A stretch of 64,000 bases of DNA from Falsibacillus albus (GTDB lineage: Bacteria; Bacillota; Bacilli; Bacillales; DSM-25281). The notes under the pieces were generated by a model that was not told where the DNA came from, ran no database searches, and saw nothing but the letters and a program-made list of their open reading frames with translations. A program made the translations under genes and the position numbers. The DNA lies in the NCBI RefSeq assembly GCF_003668575.1, contig NZ_RCVZ01000013.1, positions 1-64,000 of the forward strand, given 5' to 3'. Positions 26,401-36,890 of the stretch are shown one piece after another (position 1 is the stretch's first letter; every line of letters begins with the position of its first letter).

Positions 26401-26433
26401 AAAAGGAGAGCAGGGACATTGGCTCTCCTTTTT
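26401..26433 (+). terminator. Rho-independent terminator
   Basis: AAAAGGAGAGC and GCTCTCCTTTTT form the stem. It insulates the two-component operon from upstream transcription. Confidence 0.75.
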
Positions 26434-26438
26434 CTTTC

Positions 26439-26458
26439 TTCTTAAGAATTCTTAAGAA
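26439..26458 (+). promoter_or_regulatory. CTTAAG tandem box upstream of the methyltransferase/two-component operon
   Basis: TTCTTAAGAATTCTTAAGAA contains two CTTAAG half-sites ten bases apart. The same arrangement, differing at one of 16 positions, lies at 28893-28910 before the TVP38 gene. OmpR-type regulators bind tandem half-sites at such spacing, so the response regulator encoded at 27122 is the likely binder. Confidence 0.6.
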
Positions 26459-26529
26459 ATTCCACTACTGTTCCTTTAGGTTTTAAGTCTATTCTTTCCG
26501 TAGTACCCAATTCGAAGGAGTGGATAGAT

Positions 26530-27120
26530 TTGAAACCAAACCTGTTTTTTCTTCAATATCTCATTAGTCCCAGAAAAATCGGAGCAGTTTTGCCAAGTTC
26601 AGATTTCCTTGCAGATAGAATGATTGAAGCAGTTGAATTCCAATCAGCCCAATATATTGTTGAATATGGAGTGGGAACTGGAGTATTTACAGATAAAATC
26701 CTAAAATACAGAAACCCCCATACGGTCGTAATGTTGTTTGAAAACAATAAAGTGTTTTATCAAACATTAAAAGAAAAATACAAATCGGAAAATAACTTGA
26801 TTATGATAAACGATTCGGCAGAAAACATAGATAAGTATGTGAAAAAGTATGGAATTCCTTATATTGACTATGTAATCTCTGGACTGCCTTTTGCAAGTTT
26901 GCCCCAGAATGTCTCGAATGATATCTTAAATAAAACCATCAAGTTGCTTACCAACGGAGGTAAGTTCATTACGTTTCAATATACCCTGTTGAAAAAATCA
27001 CTTTTTGACCAATACTTTGAACAAATTGACATTAAGCGTGAATACCGAAACTTCCCTCCTGCCATCGTGTTAAGCTGCCAAAATAAACGTATTCCAAGAC
27101 AGTGGAAAAGGTGTGAATAG
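26530..27120 (+). CDS. Class I SAM-dependent methyltransferase (phospholipid N-methyltransferase-like)
   Basis: The 196-aa protein begins KPNLFFLQYLISPRKIGAVL with PSSDFLADRM, the opening of the PmtA-like/KsgA-related group. The SAM-binding motif I is IVEYGVGTGVFTDKIL (E-x-G-x-G-x-G) near residues 43-58, followed by VVMLFENNKVFYQTLKEKY and the motif IV region YVISGLPFASLPQ, where GLPFASLP takes the place of the NPPY-type catalytic loop. It likely methylates a membrane lipid or another small substrate. It starts at TTG 26530 after GAAGGAGTGG. It is the first gene of an operon with a two-component system and a TVP38 protein, suggesting a role in membrane stress. Confidence 0.8.
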   Translation: MKPNLFFLQYLISPRKIGAVLPSSDFLADRMIEAVEFQSAQYIVEYGVGTGVFTDKILKYRNPHTVVMLFENNKVFYQTLKEKYKSENNLIMINDSAENIDKYVKKYGIPYIDYVISGLPFASLPQNVSNDILNKTIKLLTNGGKFITFQYTLLKKSLFDQYFEQIDIKREYRNFPPAIVLSCQNKRIPRQWKRCE

Positions 27121-27121
27121 A

Positions 27122-27808
27122 TTGAGTACAAAAGTTTTAATTGTGGATGATGATACGGACATCAGAAATCTTATCTCTGTTTATTTAGAAAATGAAGGAA
27201 TGGAGACAACAAAGGCTGTAGATGCTCTTGAGGCATTAAAACTACTGGAACGGGAGGATTTCGACCTCATTATTTTAGATATTATGATGCCGAAAATGGA
27301 TGGAATCGAAGCCTGTATGAAGATTCGGGAAGAACGCCATATGCCCATCATCATGCTCTCTGCGAAATCAGAAGATATGAATAAGATCCATGGACTTGCT
27401 TCTGGAGCCGATGATTATATGACAAAGCCATTCAATCCTTTGGAACTGATTGCAAGGATCAAGTCTCAGCTCAGGCGATATAAAAAATATAATACGGAGG
27501 CTGAAATCAATAATGGCTTGATTGAAATTGGCGATCTCAAAGTAAATACAGATACCCGTCAGGTATGGGTAAGGAATAAGGAAGTAAGACTGACACCGAA
27601 GGAATTTGATATTCTTGAACTTCTTGCCCGCAATAAAGGGATCGTGTTAAGTGTCAGCAAAATATACGAATCCGTTTGGAAGGAAGACTTTTTCAAATCG
27701 GATAATACCGTCATGGTGCATATCACCAAAATCCGGGAGAAGATTGAAGAAGAATCCAAACGTCCCATTTATATCAAAACGGTCTGGGGAGTCGGCTATA
27801 AAATATGA
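27122..27808 (+). CDS. OmpR-family response regulator
   Basis: A 228-aa regulator. The receiver domain starts TKVLIVDDDTDIRNLISVYL; the phosphoacceptor is Asp 53 in LIILDIMMPKMDG, with the Thr/Ser switch in IIMLSAKSED and Lys in DDYMTKPFNPLELIARI. The winged-helix effector has VRLTPKEFDILELLARNKGI, the recognition helix around NTVMVHITKIREKIEEE and the final wing IYIKTVWGVGYKI. TTG 27122 is chosen because GGAAAAGG lies ten bases upstream; GTG 27113 would overlap that site. It overlaps the kinase gene by four bases and closely resembles VanR-type regulators. Confidence 0.93.
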   Translation: MSTKVLIVDDDTDIRNLISVYLENEGMETTKAVDALEALKLLEREDFDLIILDIMMPKMDGIEACMKIREERHMPIIMLSAKSEDMNKIHGLASGADDYMTKPFNPLELIARIKSQLRRYKKYNTEAEINNGLIEIGDLKVNTDTRQVWVRNKEVRLTPKEFDILELLARNKGIVLSVSKIYESVWKEDFFKSDNTVMVHITKIREKIEEESKRPIYIKTVWGVGYKI

Positions 27809-28890
27809 AATTCAAACGAATGAAGAATTCACTACTTGTAAAGCTTCTGGCAGCTGTTGCGGTTAGTTTTTTAGTTGCGATTGTTGTGATGACCGTCATC
27901 TCCCAGATTATTTTGCATCTCTACAACGTCAAGTTTCTGACGACGGAAGATATCGGTGTAACCACTTATAATGTCCTGGTGTTTTTGATCTTTTCTTTCG
28001 TGATCCTTTCTTTTATTCTCACGTTTCTGGCCATTACCCGAAACAAACTGATCTATATCAAACACATCACTGAAAGTATCAATGAAATGGCCAATGGAAA
28101 ATTGGGATTGACGATTGATATGAAGGGGAATGATGAATTAAGCAGATTGGCTGAAAATATCAATAGCATGTCAAAAGAGCTGGCCAATAAATTCGAATAT
28201 GAAAGACAACTGGAACTAGCCAAAAATGAGCTGATCACTAACGTATCCCATGATTTGCGTTCGCCCTTAACTTCCATCATTGGCTATTTAGACTTGCTCC
28301 GGAAGGGTGAATATTCAAACCCAAATCAGTTAAATGAATATCTTCATACGTCTTACTCCAAATCCAAACGGCTTGAAACCTTAATCAATGAATTATTTGA
28401 ATATACTCGTTTATCAAGCCCTGATGTCAAGTTAGACATTACTGAAGTAAACTTGATGGATGTATTAGAACAATTGATTGGTGAATACATTCCAATGTTT
28501 GAAAAGCAAAAGCTGACGATCATTAAGACAACACCTGATGAGGAAATTCCTGTTGCGATGGATATTGAAAAAATGATCCGTGTTTATGAAAACCTTCTGA
28601 TGAATGCGATAAAATACAGCGTAAAACCGTCTGAAATCCATATCAATGTCGAAACACTTGGTTCCATGGCGGTTATGAAGATAGCGAACCGTGTTGATAC
28701 CCCTCCTGTGCATGATATGAATAAATTATTTGAACGTTTTTATATAGGTGATAAAGCAAGAAGGAATAATCAAGGTACGGGTCTGGGACTTGCCATTTCA
28801 AGGAGGATTGTTGAATTACACGGCGGAGATATTCGAGCAAGGTATAAAGATGGATGGATCACCTTTATCGTTGAACACCCCTTATTATAA
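27805..28890 (+). CDS. VanS-like sensor histidine kinase
   Basis: The 361-aa membrane kinase has two membrane segments (about 12-40 and 56-78) with a very short external loop of some 15 residues, so it probably senses the membrane itself or a partner protein rather than a soluble ligand. A HAMP domain (79-130) precedes the H box NVSHDLRSPLTSIIGYLDLL with His 149. The ATPase domain has the N box RVYENLLMNAIKYSV and the G2 box GTGLGLAISRRIVELHGGDI. The DxGxG-like G1 box is not evident; the region reads MKIANRVDTPPVHDMNKLFE. It overlaps the response-regulator gene by ATGA, so they are translationally coupled. Confidence 0.92.
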   Translation: MKFKRMKNSLLVKLLAAVAVSFLVAIVVMTVISQIILHLYNVKFLTTEDIGVTTYNVLVFLIFSFVILSFILTFLAITRNKLIYIKHITESINEMANGKLGLTIDMKGNDELSRLAENINSMSKELANKFEYERQLELAKNELITNVSHDLRSPLTSIIGYLDLLRKGEYSNPNQLNEYLHTSYSKSKRLETLINELFEYTRLSSPDVKLDITEVNLMDVLEQLIGEYIPMFEKQKLTIIKTTPDEEIPVAMDIEKMIRVYENLLMNAIKYSVKPSEIHINVETLGSMAVMKIANRVDTPPVHDMNKLFERFYIGDKARRNNQGTGLGLAISRRIVELHGGDIRARYKDGWITFIVEHPLL

Positions 28891-28892
28891 TG

Positions 28893-28910
28893 GCTTAAGA
28901 TTTCTTAAGG
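28893..28910 (+). promoter_or_regulatory. CTTAAG tandem box upstream of the TVP38 gene
   Basis: GCTTAAGATTTCTTAAGG repeats the box at 26439 with the same ten-base half-site spacing, and a third partial half-site TTTCTTAATC lies at 28924. It suggests a second, internal promoter under control of the response regulator just upstream. Confidence 0.6.
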
Positions 28911-28977
28911 ATTTAAACGACTGTTTCTTAATCTTCTTTGCTTATGATGTATGTATTATAAGCAAAGGATGATCGAA

Positions 28978-29616
28978 TTGAAAAAGAAACTTGTCATTAT
29001 GGCCTTATGGCTTTTATCCGTTTTTATATTAAAGCAAACCCATCTTCTGACACTTAATTTAGAAGCATTAAAGGAATTCATCAATGGCAACACAAAGTAC
29101 ACTATGTTATTTTTTGTTGCTTTATGGATCGTCAGGCTTCTCGCTTTCATACCGGGTACAACGCTAATGATTTTAGGTGGGGTTTGTTTTGATCCCCTGT
29201 TAGGTTTTTCTCTATCTATGGCGGGAATGATTCTTAGCGAGACATTGATATATGTGGCTTCAAAAACACTTTCTAGTAAAAAGATAAACCAATTTCTTGA
29301 ACATAAACATCCAACACTTCACGTACTTTTGGATAAGTATAATTATAAATTTCTAGCATTAGGCATCATCTGCCCAATTGCACCGACCGATGCCATTTGT
29401 TTTTTGTCGGCATCTGCCCGGATTAAGTATCCCACCTACATCTTAACGATAATGATCTCGAACATCCCGGTCGTTATGTTATATAGCTTTCTTGGAATGA
29501 CCACTGGTGAATCTTTTTTTCATGTCACTTTGATTATTCTTTCCGTTGTCATAATTGGAGCGATTACGATAACAATCTGGAATAAATTAAGACAGGAACC
29601 GTGCATGGGTAATTAA
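28978..29616 (+). CDS. TVP38/TMEM64 family membrane protein
   Basis: A 212-aa polytopic protein with about five or six hydrophobic segments. The VTT domain shows LAFIPGTTLMILGGVCFDPL with LGFSLSMAGMILSETLIYVA, and later ALGIICPIAPTDAICFLSAS; the Pro-Gly re-entrant and Gly-rich positions are as expected. TTG 28978 follows CAAAGGATGATC. It is the last gene of the methyltransferase/VanRS-like operon but has its own CTTAAG box, so it is probably the main target of the system. Membrane-lipid transport or protection from membrane-active compounds is a plausible role. Confidence 0.85.
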   Translation: MKKKLVIMALWLLSVFILKQTHLLTLNLEALKEFINGNTKYTMLFFVALWIVRLLAFIPGTTLMILGGVCFDPLLGFSLSMAGMILSETLIYVASKTLSSKKINQFLEHKHPTLHVLLDKYNYKFLALGIICPIAPTDAICFLSASARIKYPTYILTIMISNIPVVMLYSFLGMTTGESFFHVTLIILSVVIIGAITITIWNKLRQEPCMGN

Positions 29617-29626
29617 TCAGCAAATA

Positions 29627-29661
29627 AAAGGACTAATCTGTTATTGAACGATTAGTCCTTT
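29627..29661. terminator. Bidirectional terminator
   Basis: AAAGGACTAATC and GATTAGTCCTTT form a perfect stem between the convergent TVP38 and S9 peptidase genes. Confidence 0.8.
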
Positions 29662-29669
29662 CTCAAAAC

Positions 29670-31613
29670 CTAAAAATCCTGCATACTTTCTCCAAGAATA
29701 TAGTGTGAAAACCACATCAAATTCTGCTTCATGATCGCCACATTCATTCGTGGCTGGTCAGAGCTATAGGCCATTCCTTTAAAGATAATTAATTCTGTAT
29801 CAACTCCCATTTCCCTTAAACCTTGATATAGCTCGTATGCATTTGTAGCTGGAACTCTTGCATCCTTTTCCCCATGTTGGATCAAGGTGGGTGTACAGGC
29901 TGATTTAATATAGGTCATGGGTGACGTTTTACGATAGATCTCTGGATCATTCCATGGATTATTTCCTAAATACATCCTTATAAAGTGAGGCATATCTGTA
30001 TGGACATAATGGCTGCTCCAATTAGTGATTCCACCGCCGACTGAAGCAGCCTTAAATCGATTACTATATAAAGAACAGAAGGCTGATATAAATCCTCCTT
30101 GGCTCCACCCCATGACCCCCACTCGATCCTTATCTGCAATCCCCTTGTCAACTAGTGTATTTACTCCGGATATAACATCATAGTAGTCTCCGATTCCCAG
30201 TTTTCTATAGTTTGCTTTATAGAATTCATTCCCATATCCTGTACTTCCTCTGTAGTTCGGCTCTAAAACGATAAAGCCCTTTTCAATGAACTGCTCAACA
30301 GGATATTTTTCATTGAAACAGCCTGAATGGATGGGGAAAGATGCCCACCCTGGACCACCATGAATGAGGACCAGTAAAGGATATTTTTTTTTGGAATCGA
30401 AGTCTACCGGGGTTGATAAAACCCCTTCTATTTCAAGACCATCATTACTTTGCCATGAGATTACTTCCCTGTTGCTTAAAAGCTTTCCTTTGAAAAAGCT
30501 ATTTTCATCCGTTATCTTGTTATCGTCTAGATAGATTTCAAAGGTTTCATTTGATGCGGCATGACTATAGGATAGATGCTTTCCATCCTTTGTTATCGAT
30601 GCATCGATGATAAAGCCATCTACTTTTTCACTTAACTTTTCCACCTTGCCGTTCTCAGATAACAACCCAATATGATAATTCGTTTTATTCTGCCATCTCA
30701 TTAAAATTCCTTTATCTGTCCACCGTAATGGAGTAACCGTACTATCAACATCGGTTAAAGGTTGAATGAACACTCTATGATTCATATCGTATATTTCTAG
30801 TGTACTGTCTTGTATTTGGGTTTTATAGTAATCCTTCTCCCCTATGCTCGCTGTGTAACATATCTTACTGCCTTCGGGGGAAATGCAAACACTCCCGCCC
30901 AACAACTTATCTGTATTCACCTTTTGCAGCTCACCAGCTTCAATATCTAATATGAATAAATCTCCATTTATGAAATCTTCCATATTTGGGCTTGGTGCAG
31001 CCATAAATACAGCTTTTTTCCCATTAGCTGAAAGATCAAATTCATGGATATGAAAATCCTGATCGTCAGTTAGTGGATACGCCACGCTTTTTTCATTTTC
31101 AGTGTTCTTAGATCTTTGTATGTAATATAAACAATGATTCTGGTATTCCTTGCCTATATAATGGAAATCTCCATAAATCTCCTTGCGTTTCTTGATTTCC
31201 TCAGATTCTTTTGACTGGGCAACATAATAAAAGCCCTTGCCAGCAGGCTCCCACTTAAATTTAATGACTCCTTCTTTCTCATCCGTAATTTGAACTCTGC
31301 TAGAACCATCTATTGACTCAACGAAGATCTGATTTTTCTTCTGGTCCCCGTCACCAACTGAACGAAGGTAGGCAATATGTCTGGAGTCAGGAGCCCATAA
31401 TGGGGAGGTCCCCTCTATATCGTTGGTTGTTAATGTGTAGCATTCCCCGTTAATTTTTTCATATATCCATATGTGATTCCTATATTTATTGGCTTTCCAG
31501 TCAGCTGTATTTTTAACAAATGCTACGTTTTTTCCATTTTCACTTATGTTTATGCCTGAAAAGGTGGGTACTGAAATAAGTTCTTCTATACTTAGGTATG
31601 TTTTTTCATTCAT
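29670..31613 (-). CDS. S9 family (prolyl oligopeptidase-like) peptidase, probable catalytic His lost
   Basis: A 647-aa protein without a signal peptide. Residues 1 to about 390 form a WD40-like beta-propeller (LWAPDSRHIAYLRSVG; FDLSANGKKAVFMAAP), and the rest is an alpha/beta hydrolase: LLVLIHGGPGWAS (oxyanion hole), nucleophile Ser near 504 in GVMGWSQGGFIS, and Asp near 584 in QHGEKDARVPATNAY. Where relatives have the catalytic His (a GFGH or GMPH-type segment before KPR), this protein reads FKGMAYSSDQPRM, with Tyr near 616. I see no obvious substitute His. ATG 31613 follows TTAGGAGATT. It may be inactive or use another residue; the remaining fold is intact. Confidence 0.85.
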   Translation of the reverse strand: MNEKTYLSIEELISVPTFSGINISENGKNVAFVKNTADWKANKYRNHIWIYEKINGECYTLTTNDIEGTSPLWAPDSRHIAYLRSVGDGDQKKNQIFVESIDGSSRVQITDEKEGVIKFKWEPAGKGFYYVAQSKESEEIKKRKEIYGDFHYIGKEYQNHCLYYIQRSKNTENEKSVAYPLTDDQDFHIHEFDLSANGKKAVFMAAPSPNMEDFINGDLFILDIEAGELQKVNTDKLLGGSVCISPEGSKICYTASIGEKDYYKTQIQDSTLEIYDMNHRVFIQPLTDVDSTVTPLRWTDKGILMRWQNKTNYHIGLLSENGKVEKLSEKVDGFIIDASITKDGKHLSYSHAASNETFEIYLDDNKITDENSFFKGKLLSNREVISWQSNDGLEIEGVLSTPVDFDSKKKYPLLVLIHGGPGWASFPIHSGCFNEKYPVEQFIEKGFIVLEPNYRGSTGYGNEFYKANYRKLGIGDYYDVISGVNTLVDKGIADKDRVGVMGWSQGGFISAFCSLYSNRFKAASVGGGITNWSSHYVHTDMPHFIRMYLGNNPWNDPEIYRKTSPMTYIKSACTPTLIQHGEKDARVPATNAYELYQGLREMGVDTELIIFKGMAYSSDQPRMNVAIMKQNLMWFSHYILGESMQDF

Positions 31614-31716
31614 TATTAAATCTCCTAACCTCACTAATTCTTCATCGCTCTAGCTTTGACTTCTTATTAAAATCATACCAGAAAATAACAAATGACTGTT
31701 CTTTTTCCAAAAATAA

Positions 31717-31950
31717 GAAAAAGATGAAATCAATGAATATCGGATGATGGAAAATTTCTGCTGCTCTGTGGAAGACGAGAATGTGAAGGAGCGATTATAA
31801 GCCGCCATTCAAGGGAGAGGTGCCTTTCGGAGGTTCAAAGATCAGGTCTTTGAATTAGGGATGACAGACGATTGGTATCCGTCCAGAGATGAATGCTTCA
31901 AACAAGTTGCCATGGATTGGCGCGAATTTAACAGGGTGGAATATGAATAG
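31717..31950 (+). pseudogene. UPF0158 family protein, C-terminal remnant
   Basis: The reading frame encodes MMENFCCSVEDENVKERL, an in-frame TAA, then AAIQGRGAFRRFKDQVFELG and ending WREFNRVEYE. The AIxGRGAFRRFKD motif is typical of UPF0158 proteins. The N-terminal half is missing, no start signal is visible, and the TAA would have been a Leu-like codon. It is a decayed fragment next to other fragments at 31981 and 32067. Confidence 0.75.
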
Positions 31951-31957
31951 ATGAAAT

Positions 31958-31980
31958 CAGGGACAGGTTCACTGTCCCTG
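31958..31980. repeat. GGGACAGG hairpin repeat
   Basis: CAGGGACAGG-TTC-ACTGTCCCTG forms a short hairpin. Related copies are at 33909-33930 and 38299-38320. Confidence 0.6.
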
Positions 31981-32075
31981 CAGAACGGACGACAACAAGT
32001 AAAAATTCATCCCAGACTTTAGCTGCTTAGATAAAATTGATGAATGTCGATCGTATTGATGTGAAGTTAAGGTGA
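31981..32075 (+). pseudogene. katG 3'-end vestige
   Basis: The nucleotide sequence aligns with the last 95 or so bases of the intact katG (about 20580-20676): GGACGACAACAAG, AAAAATTC, GACTTTA, then GATCGTATTGATGTGAAG. Translated, the end reads KLMNVDRIDVK against [11 protein letters not shown]. It now carries in-frame stops (TAA after NK; TAG in place of Trp) and a two-base deletion. Nothing else of the gene remains nearby, so this is the stub of a second catalase-peroxidase gene lost by deletion. Confidence 0.75.
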
Positions 32076-32324
32076 AAATGTGATACCCGTTATGGTCACT
32101 ATAATGCCACCAACAATATCTTTGTTATATATTATTTTGTAATAAGCTAATTCTTCAATTATATATTTAGTCATTTCAACTGAGGAATAACCTGGAGGTT
32201 GAATATTGTAATCTGTAATTTCTTGATTTAAAAGCCATCTTCTTGCTTCTTCATCAAATGTTTTTTTCATTATTTCTGTTAGCTTCTCGGCATCTGAAAT
32301 GACTGCTTTTTGAATAGTTATCAC
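32067..32324 (-). pseudogene. GNAT acetyltransferase, truncated
   Basis: The ORF has the first half of a GNAT domain: ITIQKAVISDAEKLTEIMKK with AYYKIIYNKDIVGGIIVTIT. It stops after 85 residues, before the acetyl-CoA-binding motif A, which would follow in the next 20-40 residues. The 3' end overlaps the katG vestige by a few bases in antisense, so the deletion that removed katG probably also removed the C-terminal half of this gene. The ribosome binding site at AAAGGTG is intact, so a short product may still be made but should not be active. Confidence 0.7.
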
Positions 32325-32340
32325 CTTTTAATTCTCCCTT

Positions 32341-32375
32341 TTTTCCACTACCCTGCCCGTTAGTGCAAAAAGAAA
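32341..32375 (-). repeat. CTAACGGG-type leader element
   Basis: In minus orientation it reads GCACTAACGGGCAGGGTAGT and ends GGAAAAAAGGG, directly upstream of the truncated GNAT gene. Confidence 0.55.
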
Positions 32376-32392
32376 AGGTTGCCTAGCAACCA

Positions 32393-33172
32393 CTATTGAC
32401 GTTTTTGGCAAACATAAATCATTTCTGAACTTTCATCAGTTAATTTTTTTTTATCCCAAGTTCCATATTTATTTATAACTTTGAAACCATTTTTCAGTAA
32501 AATCCTATCCATTTCTTTCGGAAAAACGTAACGTAATGAAATGCTATCTGATTCTTCCTGTATTATTTCTTTATTTGAATTATAAATTTTTCTGACCGAA
32601 GTTGAATGGAGTATTTGCTCCAAAGGCTCATATTTCTCGATATAATACTCAGAAACCTGCCTATTTAAACCATCATAATAATTCTTCTCTAGAGTCTCAG
32701 TAGATATAAGGTCAGAAAAGATAGGAAACCTTGTCCCAAATATGAAAATACCACCTGTGGTTAATTGGTTATATATAGATTGTAATAAGTTGTCCTGCGA
32801 TTCATTCGTTAAAAAATGTTGAAATGAATTTCCAGTCATATACATAAAAGGACTTGTAAACCCAAGATTAAAATCTGAACAATCCTGATGCAACCAAGTA
32901 ATATCTAAACGCTTCTGTTCAGATTTTTGCTTAGCCCGTTCAAGCATACCCTTATTTAAGTCAACCCCAACAATTTTGACTCCTTGTTGAGCAATTGGTA
33001 TAGTAATCCTTCCCGTCCCACAAGCAAGATCTACAACAGTTCCACCTGATTTTCTCGCCCATTCAAGCAGCAGGGAAAGGTCCTTTAAATAATTCTCATA
33101 TTGCAAATCATACATCGCTGGGTCCTTGTACTTCTCCATATTATCCTCAAATATTTTTCTATTTACGTTCAT
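32393..33172 (-). CDS. Class I SAM-dependent methyltransferase
   Basis: A 259-aa cytoplasmic methyltransferase. Motif I is GGTVVDLACGTGRITIPIAQ (D-x-A-x-G-T-G) near residues 43-62, motif II KIVGVDLNKGMLERAKQ with Asp binding the ribose, then ITWLHQDCSDFNLG and FMYMTGNSFQHFLTNES. The C-terminal part (about 150-259) is a beta-rich cap ending MIYVCQKRQ. The overall form resembles methyltransferase type 11/25 proteins with unknown small substrates. The best copy of the CTAACGGG element lies 65 bases upstream in the same orientation. The start ATG 33172 has a weak AAGGTGTG. Confidence 0.85.
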   Translation of the reverse strand: MNVNRKIFEDNMEKYKDPAMYDLQYENYLKDLSLLLEWARKSGGTVVDLACGTGRITIPIAQQGVKIVGVDLNKGMLERAKQKSEQKRLDITWLHQDCSDFNLGFTSPFMYMTGNSFQHFLTNESQDNLLQSIYNQLTTGGIFIFGTRFPIFSDLISTETLEKNYYDGLNRQVSEYYIEKYEPLEQILHSTSVRKIYNSNKEIIQEESDSISLRYVFPKEMDRILLKNGFKVINKYGTWDKKKLTDESSEMIYVCQKRQ

Positions 33173-33236
33173 TCAGTCTCACACACCTTATAAAATACAA
33201 TGTTTACCAATCTATTTTCTATAAAGTGTTGAAAAA

Positions 33237-33305
33237 ATCCTTCTTCAACTAACCTGCCCCGTTAGCTCAATAAGCAATAGTCACCTTCTTGGAGATTGGC
33301 TCCCC
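33237..33305 (-). repeat. CTAACGGG-type leader element, best minus-strand copy
   Basis: In minus orientation it contains CCAAGAAGG, CTATTGCTTATTGAGCTAAC and GGGGCAGGTTAGTTGAAGAA. It aligns over about 65 bases with 13437-13504 and precedes the methyltransferase start by 65 bases. Confidence 0.65.
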
Positions 33306-33313
33306 TTTAAAAA

Positions 33314-33682
33314 TCATATATCTCTATAAGTTCCCCATGAAATTGAAATAAAAGGCTTGGTTATAATGATTAAATCCCTTACCAAACTATCCTCAAATAT
33401 AATACATAAAGACTCAATACCATTCTTTTTTTCAATTTTTAATCCTTTTACATCTTCTAATTGTAAAGAAGCAAATGTTTGTTTTTAATTATGCAATCTT
33501 AATTTTACATCACTGACAGAAGGCATAATTTCAGCTTCAAGAACACTCTCATTTCTTTTTAATACAAACCTTAATTGATTGTAATACCAGGGCATATCTT
33601 CATCTAATCCACTTGGTTCTGACTCAAATATATCAATAAGTTCATGTTTACTTGGGAATAAGTCTATGTCCATTGAAATCAC
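33314..33682 (-). pseudogene. Unknown small protein gene interrupted by TAA
   Basis: The first 65 codons (MDIDLFPSKHELIDIFESEP, ending DVKLRLHN) end at a TAA, but the same frame continues without another stop for about 56 codons: KQTFASLQLEDVKGLKIEKK, then ending ISISWGTYRDI. The continuous frame of about 120 codons and similar composition suggest one gene with a nonsense mutation. No family is recognised. The CTAACGGG element precedes its start. Confidence 0.6.
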
Positions 33683-33690
33683 CGTTTTTT

Positions 33691-33722
33691 CCTTTCTTCA
33701 ACATTACTGCCCGTTACTTTAA
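33691..33722 (-). repeat. CTAACGGG-type leader element
   Basis: In minus orientation: TTAAAGTAACGGGCAGTAAT then GTTGAAGAAAGG, ending just before the start of the interrupted gene at 33682. Confidence 0.5.
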
Positions 33723-33865
33723 GTACAAATTTCGCAAAGTTAATTATATTTTAACTTAAATATCCAATTTAGAGCTCATTAGGTTATTTCTATTTCCCCT
33801 TTTTTTGTTACGCAGTATGAGTCTACTAACAAATTACAAAATCTAGCCATGATGAACTTGTTTAA

Positions 33866-33930
33866 ACTAATAAAATTAGCATACTATCTTTAACAATATA
33901 AGTGAAATCAGGGACAGGTTCACTGCCCCT
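33866..33930. repeat. Intergenic repeat pair member 1 with GGGACAGG hairpin
   Basis: ACTAATAAAATTAGCATACT with ATCTTTAACAATATAAG and GGGACAGGTTCACTGCCCCT recurs at 38263-38320 with few changes. The gap 33723-34076 contains nothing else recognisable. Confidence 0.65.
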
Positions 33931-34076
33931 CGCGCTCCCGCTGAAGTATTTGGGGATTCAAATTGTTGAGGCAAACCTTTACACAGCCAATACGGTCTAG
34001 TTCCATACACGTAAAATTACAATAATACAAATACACCGCTCCGAGAACCACTGGAGTGGTGCTGCATATTCAGCCG

Positions 34077-36686
<2,610 letters not shown>

Positions 36687-36775
36687 TCACCACTAATGTT
36701 CTAATGATTTTAGCAGTAGCACCTGAGAATGAATAGTCTATTTTATCCATTTTTTGTGTGGTATAATGAATATAG

Positions 36776-36807
36776 AAGGGGTACTCTTTTCAAAAAGAGT
36801 ACCCCTT
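36776..36807. terminator. Hairpin between peptidase E and rph
   Basis: AAGGGGTACTCTTT and AAAGAGTACCCCTT form a perfect 14-bp stem. It probably ends peptidase E transcription before rph. Confidence 0.65.
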
Positions 36808-36890
36808 ACTTTGATGGAAGCTAATCCCCAGCTCAATTTTATCCTCTTTTCATTTCATCACAGCGGCTCCAGCCTAGCGAAAGAATAAAA

